A stretch of 27,828 nucleotides of DNA from Rhodocyclaceae bacterium UBA2250 (lineage in GTDB: Bacteria; Pseudomonadota; Gammaproteobacteria; Burkholderiales; Rhodocyclaceae). The notes beneath the pieces are model-generated. The model did not search any database, was not told the origin of the DNA, and saw nothing but the letters and a program-made list of their open reading frames with translations. The stretch is taken from assembly GCA_002347285.1 (NCBI GenBank), contig DDXW01000006.1:1-27828 (forward strand). The letters run 5' to 3'. Below, in pieces: positions 22,914 to 27,828 of this stretch. The translations under genes were made by a program, and so were the position numbers. How positions within the stretch are numbered: position 1 is the first letter of the stretch; the number at the start of each line of letters is the position of its first letter.

Positions 22914-23891
22914 GTGCCCGACCACCATTCCCACCAGCACCCATCCCCGGCCGACCTGAGCGCCGAGTTGCGCACCCCCGAGCGGCTCGCCGTCGCCCAG
23001 CGCGCCACCTGGGCGAGCGTGGCGGTGAACTTCCTGCTCACCGTCGCCCAGCTCATCGTCGGCTGGGTCGCCCATTCGCAGTCGCTGATCGCCCACGGCC
23101 TGCACTCGTTCTCCGACCTGCTGTCCGACTTCCTCGTGCTGTGGGCCAACCACCAGGGCGCGCATCCGGCCGATGCGGCGCACCCCTACGGCCATGCGCG
23201 CATCGAGACGGCCGCGACGCTGGTGCTCGGCATCTCGCTCGCGCTGGTCGGCGGCGGCATCCTGCTCGCGGCGGGACAGCAGCTGCAGCACATGGAGGAG
23301 GTGCCGCCGGTCGAGATGCTGGCGCTGTGGGTCGCGCTCGCGACCCTGGCGGCGAAGGAGGGCCTGTTCCACTACCTCAAGGCCGTCGCCGCGCGCCTGC
23401 ATTCGGCGGTGATGATGGCCAATGCCTGGCACACGCGCGCCGACGCCGCCTCGGCGCTGGTCGTCGCCGTCGGCATCGGCGGCAGCCTGCTCGGCTGGCG
23501 TTTCCTCGACCTGCTCGCCGCCGTGCTGGTCGGCTTCATGATCCTCAAGTTGGGCCTCGAGTTCGCCTGGGAGGCGTTGCGCGAACTCGTCGATACCGGG
23601 TTGTCCGAGCAGGAGGTCGCCGCGATCCGCGCTACGCTGGCCGACACCCCCGGCGTGATCGATCTGCATGATCTGCGCACCCGCCGCATGGCGCACCGCG
23701 TGCTCGTCGACGTTCATCTGCAGGTCGATGGCGGCATCACGGTCGCCGCCGGGCATGAAATCGGCGAGGCGGCCCGCCGGCGTGCCATCGCCGCCCATCC
23801 GGAAGTGCTGGACGTGCTCGTCCACCTCGATGTCGAGAACGACGGGGCATCCGGCACATCAGGGCACCATGATGGGGCGCACTCTGGTTAG
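22914..23891 (+). CDS. Cation diffusion facilitator family transporter
   Basis: This approximately 325-residue inner-membrane protein is a CDF metal/proton antiporter exporting divalent cations such as zinc or iron. It starts at GTG 22914, supported by AAGGAG at 22898-22903. A His-rich N-terminus (H-H-S-H-Q-H) precedes the helices. The transport-site residues are intact: H-S-F-S-D-L-L-S-D (D68, D72) and H-T-R-A-D-A-A-S-A (H173, D177), the D-D-H-D arrangement of FieF-type members. A C-terminal cytoplasmic domain with D-V-H-L-Q-V-D and L-V-H-L-D-V-E follows, and the end is again His/Asp-rich. A TACAAT box lies at 22885-22890. Its last codons overlap a weak NtrC-like site. Confidence 0.93.
   Translation: MPDHHSHQHPSPADLSAELRTPERLAVAQRATWASVAVNFLLTVAQLIVGWVAHSQSLIAHGLHSFSDLLSDFLVLWANHQGAHPADAAHPYGHARIETAATLVLGISLALVGGGILLAAGQQLQHMEEVPPVEMLALWVALATLAAKEGLFHYLKAVAARLHSAVMMANAWHTRADAASALVVAVGIGGSLLGWRFLDLLAAVLVGFMILKLGLEFAWEALRELVDTGLSEQEVAAIRATLADTPGVIDLHDLRTRRMAHRVLVDVHLQVDGGITVAAGHEIGEAARRRAIAAHPEVLDVLVHLDVENDGASGTSGHHDGAHSG
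23863..23879. promoter_or_regulatory. Weak second NtrC-like site
   Basis: GGCACC at 23863-23868, five bases, then GGGGCG at 23874-23879 resembles the NtrC palindrome (5/6 and 4/6 matches). Its centre lies 31 bp upstream of the strong site, close to three helical turns and similar to the paired enhancer sites at E. coli glnA. It lies within the last codons of the upstream transporter gene, so coding constraint may explain it. Confidence 0.35.
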
Positions 23892-23893
23892 CA

Positions 23894-23910
23894 TGCACCG
23901 AAGTGGTGCA
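23894..23910. promoter_or_regulatory. NtrC (NRI) binding site upstream of glnA
   Basis: A perfect 17-bp inverted repeat, TGCACC-N5-GGTGCA, starts 3 nt after the upstream transporter stop codon. This matches the NtrC enhancer consensus in both half sites. Its centre is about 109 bp upstream of the start point predicted from the sigma-54 element at 23985-24000, a typical enhancer distance. The gene for NtrC itself starts at 27194. Confidence 0.82.
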
Positions 23911-23984
23911 CTTGGAGGCCTGAAATCTTTCTCCCCTTCTCCGAATATGCCTTGTGGCACAATCCCCTGTCGAATCGTGCCTCT

Positions 23985-24000
23985 TGGCATGCTTACTGCT
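23985..24000 (+). promoter_or_regulatory. Sigma-54 promoter of glnA
   Basis: TGGCAT-N5-CTGCT gives the essential GG and GC dinucleotides (23986-23987 and 23998-23999) with exact 10-bp spacing. The match to TGGCAC-N5-TTGCW is good but not perfect. The expected start is near 24011, giving a leader of about 47 nt with AGGAG at 24045-24049 before the glnA ATG. The upstream NtrC palindrome supports function. Confidence 0.7.
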
Positions 24001-24057
24001 AAACCCTTCCACGTTTTTTCGGCATTTTTTTCAGATCACTGACCAGGAGTAGCTCTC

Positions 24058-25467
24058 ATGACGCCCCAAGATGTAATCAAGATGATCCAGGAGAAGGAAG
24101 TCAAGTTTGTCGACTTCCGCTTCACCGATATCCGTGGCAAGGAACAGCACGTCGGCGTGCCGGTTTCCGCCTTCGGCCTCGAGAAGTTCGAGGACGGCCA
24201 TGCCTTCGACGGTTCGTCGATCGCCGGCTGGAAGGGCATCCAGGCGTCCGACATGCAGCTGATGCCCGATCCCGCGACCGCCTACATCGATCCCTTCATG
24301 GACGAGACCACGCTGATCCTGTCCTGCGACGTGGTCGAGCCGGCCGACGGCAAGGGTTACGACCGCGACCCGCGCTCCATCGCCAAGCGCGCCGAGGCGT
24401 ATCTGAAGTCCTCCGGCATCGGCGATACCGCCTACTTCGGTCCCGAGCCCGAGTTCTTCATCTTCGACAGCGTCGAGTGGAAAGTCGACATGTCCGGCTC
24501 CTACTGCAAGGTGTTCTCGGAAGAGGCCGCCTGGGCGACCGCCGAGAAGTTCGAGGGCGGCAACATCGGCCACCGGCCGATGGTCAAGGGCGGCTATTTC
24601 CCGGTGCCGCCGGTCGACAGCCTCAACGACATCCGCGCCGCGATGGTGCTGGCGCTGGAGGACTGCGGCGTGCCGGTCGAGGTGCATCACCACGAAGTGG
24701 CCACCGCCGGCCAGTGCGAGATCGGCACCGTCTTCAGCACTCTGGTGAAGCGCGCCGACTGGACGCAGATTCTCAAGTACATCGTGCATAACGTCGCGCA
24801 CTCCTACGGCAAGACCGCGACCTTCATGCCCAAGCCGATCGTCGGCGACAACGGCTCCGGCATGCACGTGCACCAGTCGATCTGGAAGGACGGCAAGAAC
24901 CTGTTCGCCGGCAACGGCTATGCCGGTTTGAGCGAGTTCGCGCTGTACTACATCGGCGGCATCATCAAGCACGCCCGTGCGCTCAACGCGATCACCAACC
25001 CCGGCACCAACAGCTACAAGCGCCTGGTGCCCGGCTTCGAAGCCCCGGTCAAGCTGGCCTACTCGGCGCGCAACCGCTCGGCCTCGATCCGCATCCCGTT
25101 CGTGCACAGCGACAAGGCCCGCCGCATCGAGACCCGCTTCCCGGATCCGACCTCGAACCCCTACCTGTGCTTCTCGGCCCTGATGATGGCCGGCCTCGAC
25201 GGCGTGCAGAACAAGATCCACCCGGGCGAGCCCGCCGACAAGAACCTCTACGACCTGCCGCCGGAAGAGGACGCCAAGATCCCGACCGTCTGTTCGTCGC
25301 TCGACCAGGCGCTCGAGTATCTCGACAAGGACCGCGAGTTCCTCACCCGCGGCGGCGTCTTCAGCAATGAGTTCATCGACGCCTTCATCGAGCTGAAGAT
25401 GGAAGAGGTGCAGAAATTCCGCATGACCACCCACCCGGTCGAGTACGAGATGTACTACTCGCTGTAA
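24058..25467 (+). CDS. glnA: Glutamine synthetase, type I
   Basis: This 469-residue enzyme makes glutamine from glutamate, ammonia and ATP as a cytoplasmic dodecamer. Conserved features are F-D-G-S-S-I-A-G-W in the N-terminal domain, G-P-E-P-E-F-F-I-F-D, the metal/ammonium region V-E-V-H-H-H-E-V-A-T-A-G-Q-C-E-I, G-M-H-V-H-Q-S and N-R-S-A-S-I-R-I-P. Y398 in K-N-L-Y-D-L-P-P is the expected adenylylation site, indicating the GSI-beta type controlled by GlnE. AGGAG at 24045-24049 supports the ATG. Upstream lie an NtrC palindrome and a sigma-54 element, so nitrogen-limitation control is expected; downstream lies a strong terminator. Confidence 0.98.
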   Translation: MTPQDVIKMIQEKEVKFVDFRFTDIRGKEQHVGVPVSAFGLEKFEDGHAFDGSSIAGWKGIQASDMQLMPDPATAYIDPFMDETTLILSCDVVEPADGKGYDRDPRSIAKRAEAYLKSSGIGDTAYFGPEPEFFIFDSVEWKVDMSGSYCKVFSEEAAWATAEKFEGGNIGHRPMVKGGYFPVPPVDSLNDIRAAMVLALEDCGVPVEVHHHEVATAGQCEIGTVFSTLVKRADWTQILKYIVHNVAHSYGKTATFMPKPIVGDNGSGMHVHQSIWKDGKNLFAGNGYAGLSEFALYYIGGIIKHARALNAITNPGTNSYKRLVPGFEAPVKLAYSARNRSASIRIPFVHSDKARRIETRFPDPTSNPYLCFSALMMAGLDGVQNKIHPGEPADKNLYDLPPEEDAKIPTVCSSLDQALEYLDKDREFLTRGGVFSNEFIDAFIELKMEEVQKFRMTTHPVEYEMYYSL

Positions 25468-25489
25468 GCCGCCCTGCGGCTCATGCGCG

Positions 25490-25521
25490 AAAAGGACGGG
25501 GCGATGCCCCGTCCTTTTTTT
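25490..25521 (+). terminator. Strong intrinsic terminator after glnA
   Basis: A perfect 13-bp stem (AAAAGGACGGGGC at 25490-25502 with GCCCCGTCCTTTT at 25506-25518) closes on a three-base loop, and the T-run extends to 25521. It lies 22 nt after the glnA stop. The symmetric A and T tracts could let it act on both strands. It should uncouple glnA from the downstream genes. Confidence 0.93.
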
Positions 25522-25552
25522 CCCGACGCCTTTCGCATACACTGGCGATGCC

Positions 25553-26038
25553 ATGAAGAAATTCATCCTGCTCATGCTGGCCAGCGCCTGCGTCGGCGCC
25601 GCGGCGCAGACCAGCACCTTGTACAAGTGCAAGGGGCCGGACGGCCGCACGATCTATACGAACAACAAGGGCGGCCTGACGAACTGCGAGGTCATCGCGC
25701 AGGACAAGCCCGTGTCGACGTTCGCCCCGCCGGCGCAGAAGCCGAAGCAGGCGACGCCGGGCGACTTCCCGCGCGTCAATGGCGATCAGCAGAAGGCGCG
25801 CGACAGCGACCGGCGCGCCATCCTGGAAAGGGAACTGGCCAACGAGCAGAAGAATCTCGAGGAAGCGAAGAAGGAACTGGCCGAGCAGGAGAACCTGATC
25901 CTGCCCGAGGAGCGCATCGCCGGCGGCGGCATCCAGGGCGGCAAGCGCGAGGCGCGCATCCAGGGCTATCGCGACAAGGTGCAACTCCATCAGCGCAACA
26001 TCGAATCCTTGCGCAGGGAACTCGCCAATCTCAAGTAG
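25553..26038 (+). CDS. DUF4124 domain protein, periplasmic, with coiled coil
   Basis: This 161-residue protein begins M-K-K-F-I-L-L-M-L-A-S-A with a Sec signal peptide probably cleaved near residue 19 (A-A-A|Q). A small DUF4124-like domain follows (L-Y-K-C-K-G-P-D-G-R-T-I-Y-T-N), with a second cysteine in T-N-C-E-V. The second half (about 85-160) is charged and helical (E-R-E-L-A-N-E-Q-K-N-L-E-E-A-K-K-E-L), likely a coiled coil. Its role is unknown. A TACACT box at 25538-25543 lies just upstream, after the glnA terminator, so it may head the ntrBC transcription unit. Confidence 0.85.
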   Translation: MKKFILLMLASACVGAAAQTSTLYKCKGPDGRTIYTNNKGGLTNCEVIAQDKPVSTFAPPAQKPKQATPGDFPRVNGDQQKARDSDRRAILERELANEQKNLEEAKKELAEQENLILPEERIAGGGIQGGKREARIQGYRDKVQLHQRNIESLRRELANLK

Positions 26039-26047
26039 CTTCCGCGC

Positions 26048-26063
26048 TGGCGCGCTTCTTGCG
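26048..26063 (+). promoter_or_regulatory. Sigma-54-like element just upstream of ntrB
   Basis: TGGCGC-N5-TTGCG has the GG-N10-GC spacing (GG 26049-26050, GC 26061-26062). It overlaps the GAAGG ribosome-binding sequence (26063-26067) of ntrB, and its start point would fall near 26074, only 2 nt before the first ATG. It would fit translation from the second ATG (26088) better. About one such match is expected by chance in a window this size, so it is a candidate only. Confidence 0.3.
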
Positions 26064-26075
26064 AAGGTTCTCGCC

Positions 26076-27197
26076 ATGAATCCCGCCATGAATGCCCAGG
26101 TGCTGCTCCCCGAAGAAAATCCCGCTTTCGCCGGCCTCGATCTGCTGTCGTCGGCGGTGATCCTGCTGGATGCCCAACTGCGCATCCGCCACTGCAACCC
26201 CGCCGCCGAAAACCTGTTCGCCGTCAGCCAGCGCGCCTGCCTGGGCAAGCCGCTGGCCCAGTTGCTCGGCACCCCCCCGGCACTGGTCGCCGCGCTCGAA
26301 AATGCGCTGGCCAACAACTGGAGCTATACCGGCCACGACATCGTCGTCGCGCGCGAGGCCGGCGAGCAGCATGCCGAGCCGCTTCATCTCGACTGCACCG
26401 TCACGCCGATCGACACCCCGCAGGCGAGCCTGCTGCTCGAGTTCCGGCCGATCGACCAGCAGCTCAAGGCGGCCCGCGAGGAACGCGAGGCCGTGCAGCA
26501 GCAGGCCAATCGCGAGCTGATCCGCAACCTCGCCCACGAGATCAAGAACCCGCTCGGCGGCATCCGCGGCTCGGCGCAGCTGCTCGACCGCGAGCTGGCC
26601 GGCATGGAGAACGCCCCGGCGCTCAAGGAATACACCGCGGTCATCATCCACGAGGCCGACCGGCTGCAGGACCTGATGCATCGCCTGCTCTCGTCGCACC
26701 GCGCGATGCAGCCGGCGCAGATCAACCTCCACGAGATCCTCGAGCGCGTGCGCCGTCTGATCCACGCCGAATTTCCGGGCGTGCGCGTCAAGCGCGACTA
26801 CGACACCTCGCTGCCGGAGATCACCGGCGACCGGGAGCAATTGATCCAGGCGATCCTCAACATCGAGCGCAACGCCGCGCAGGCGATGCAGGGCGAAGGC
26901 GAGATCGTCACGCGCACCCGCGCGCTGCGCCAGGTGACCCTGGCGAAGAAGCGCTATCGGCTGGCACTGGAATTGCAGATCATCGACAACGGCCCCGGCA
27001 TCCCGCCCGACATCCGCGACCGCATCTTCTACCCGCTGGTGTCGGGCCGCGAAGGCGGCACCGGTCTCGGGCTGGCGCTGGCGCAGACATTCATCCAGCA
27101 GCACCAAGGCAGCATCGAGGCCGAGTCGGCGCCCGGCCGCACCTGCTTCACCTTGCGCCTGCCGCTGGCCAACGCGGCGAACGGAGAAAAATCATGA
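26076..27197 (+). CDS. glnL: Nitrogen regulation sensor histidine kinase NtrB (NRII)
   Basis: This 373-residue cytoplasmic kinase/phosphatase controls NtrC phosphorylation in response to PII. A PAS domain (about residues 20-125, with L-R-I-R-H-C-N-P-A-A-E-N-L-F) is followed by a dimerisation/phosphorylation helix with the H-box R-N-L-A-H-E-I-K-N-P-L-G-G-I-R-G (phosphorylated H154). The ATPase domain has the N-box (N-I-E-R-N-A-A-Q-A-M), G1 (D-N-G-P-G-I-P) and G2 (G-G-T-G-L-G-L-A). There are no transmembrane helices, as expected. ATG 26076 has GAAGG at 26063-26067; 26088 is an alternative. The stop overlaps the ntrC start (ATGA). Confidence 0.96.
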   Translation: MNPAMNAQVLLPEENPAFAGLDLLSSAVILLDAQLRIRHCNPAAENLFAVSQRACLGKPLAQLLGTPPALVAALENALANNWSYTGHDIVVAREAGEQHAEPLHLDCTVTPIDTPQASLLLEFRPIDQQLKAAREEREAVQQQANRELIRNLAHEIKNPLGGIRGSAQLLDRELAGMENAPALKEYTAVIIHEADRLQDLMHRLLSSHRAMQPAQINLHEILERVRRLIHAEFPGVRVKRDYDTSLPEITGDREQLIQAILNIERNAAQAMQGEGEIVTRTRALRQVTLAKKRYRLALELQIIDNGPGIPPDIRDRIFYPLVSGREGGTGLGLALAQTFIQQHQGSIEAESAPGRTCFTLRLPLANAANGEKS

Positions 27198-27828
27198 ATA
27201 GCGTCTGGATCATCGACGACGACCGCTCGATCCGCTGGGTGCTGGAAAAGGCGCTCGGCCGCGAAGGCATCGAGTGCGCCAGCTTCGGCACGGCCGACGA
27301 GGCGCTCGCGGCGCTGGCGGCCGGCAAGCTGCCGCGGGTGCTGGTTTCCGACATCCGCATGCCCGGCACGAGCGGCCTCGACCTGCTGCGCCGGGTCAAG
27401 CAGGAGCATCCCGATCTGCCGGTCATCATCATGACCGCCTATTCCGACCTCGATTCGGCGGTGGCGGCCTTCCAGGGCGGCGCTTTCGAATACCTGCCCA
27501 AGCCCTTCGACGTCGATCAGGCCGTGGCGCTCGTGCGCCGCGCGCTGGAGCAGGGTGCGCCCCAGATTGGTGCGTCGCCGGCCGAGGCCGTCGCGCCCGA
27601 GATTCTCGGCCAGGCACCGGCGATGCAGGAGGTGTTCCGTGCCATCGGCCGTCTGTCCCAGTCGCACGCGACCGTGCTGATCAACGGCGAATCCGGCACC
27701 GGCAAGGAGCTCGTCGCGCGCGCGCTGCACCGCCACAGCCCGAGAAAGGACGGCCCCTTCGTCGCGATCAACACGGCGGCGATCCCGCGCGACCTCCTCG
27801 AGTCGGAACTGTTCGGCCACGAGAAGGG
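27194..27828 (+). CDS. glnG: Nitrogen regulation response regulator NtrC (NRI), N-terminal part
   Basis: The window holds the first 211 codons; the gene runs off the right edge. The receiver domain begins M-N-S-V-W-I-I-D-D-D-R-S-I-R-W-V-L-E-K-A, a typical NtrC opening, with phosphorylated D53 (V-S-D-I-R-M-P-G) and K103 (P-K-P-F-D). After a linker the sigma-54 activation AAA+ domain starts, with Walker A G-E-S-G-T-G-K-E at about 165-172 and E-S-E-L-F-G-H-E-K at the edge. The DNA-binding domain is outside the window. It is coupled to ntrB by a 4-nt overlap and would act on the glnA enhancer at 23894-23910. Confidence 0.96.
   Translation, partial: MNSVWIIDDDRSIRWVLEKALGREGIECASFGTADEALAALAAGKLPRVLVSDIRMPGTSGLDLLRRVKQEHPDLPVIIMTAYSDLDSAVAAFQGGAFEYLPKPFDVDQAVALVRRALEQGAPQIGASPAEAVAPEILGQAPAMQEVFRAIGRLSQSHATVLINGESGTGKELVARALHRHSPRKDGPFVAINTAAIPRDLLESELFGHEK

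Noticed and set aside
24031..25650. Open frame of 539 codons antisense to glnA
   Set aside because: It is a shadow of glnA with a Val/Ala/His/Arg-rich product and no recognisable domain.
1..27828. CRISPR arrays, tRNA or rRNA genes, insertion sequences, phage or defence genes
   Set aside because: I looked for regular repeats, cloverleaf ends, transposase motifs and terminal inverted repeats on both strands and found none; all long frames are explained by core genes or their shadows.

Overview
The window looks like a chromosomal segment of a high-GC betaproteobacterium, most likely of the Rhodocyclales (Azoarcus/Thauera-like). This is inferred from gene families and gene order, because no rRNA or tRNA gene is present to confirm it. 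Coding density is very high and genes often overlap by 1-16 nt. I see no insertion sequence, phage gene, CRISPR array, tRNA, rRNA or toxin-antitoxin module. The content is almost entirely core metabolism, and I found no clear novel defence or mobile system.

Layout. (1) 1-2197, minus strand: a Sco1-type copper chaperone followed by tonB-exbB-exbD (exbD cut by the window edge). (2) 2356-10000, plus strand: an aa3-type cytochrome c oxidase locus. It holds coxB with a fused cytochrome c domain, coxA, a 40-residue membrane protein, ctaG/cox11, coxC, SURF1, a degenerate Sco-like membrane protein, ctaB (heme o synthase) and ctaA (heme a synthase). A small twin-transmembrane gene lies on the opposite strand between coxC and SURF1. 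(3) 9994-11340, minus: mpl (murein peptide ligase). (4) 11393-17274, plus: a hypothetical nucleotidyltransferase-like protein, aroQ, accB-accC, prmA, a zinc-ribbon/DUF3426 membrane protein and a PfkB-family kinase. (5) 17275-17640, minus: a thioredoxin. (6) 17665-19252, plus: gluQ, a CoA-binding protein and a 65-residue unknown. (7) 19269-21193, minus: an endonuclease/exonuclease/phosphatase-family protein and ClsB-type cardiolipin synthase. (8) 21247-23891: a hotdog thioesterase (+), nadA (-) and a cation diffusion facilitator (+). (9) 24058-27828, plus: glnA, a DUF4124 protein, ntrB (glnL) and the start of ntrC (glnG, cut by the edge).

How they work together. Region 2 encodes a nearly complete production line for an aa3 oxidase: structural subunits I-III, heme o and heme a synthesis, CuB insertion (CtaG) and heme insertion (SURF1). 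The divergent Sco1 supplies the CuA side. Region 9 is a nitrogen-control circuit. The glnA upstream region has a perfect NtrC palindrome and a correctly spaced sigma-54 element, and the kinase/regulator pair that would act there lies just downstream, separated from glnA by a strong intrinsic terminator.

The best leads for a second look are the regulatory architecture at glnA/ntrB, the degenerate Sco-like protein and the 40-residue protein in the cox operon, the overlapping divergent start codons of SURF1 and the twin-TM gene, and the unassigned 203-residue protein next to mpl.
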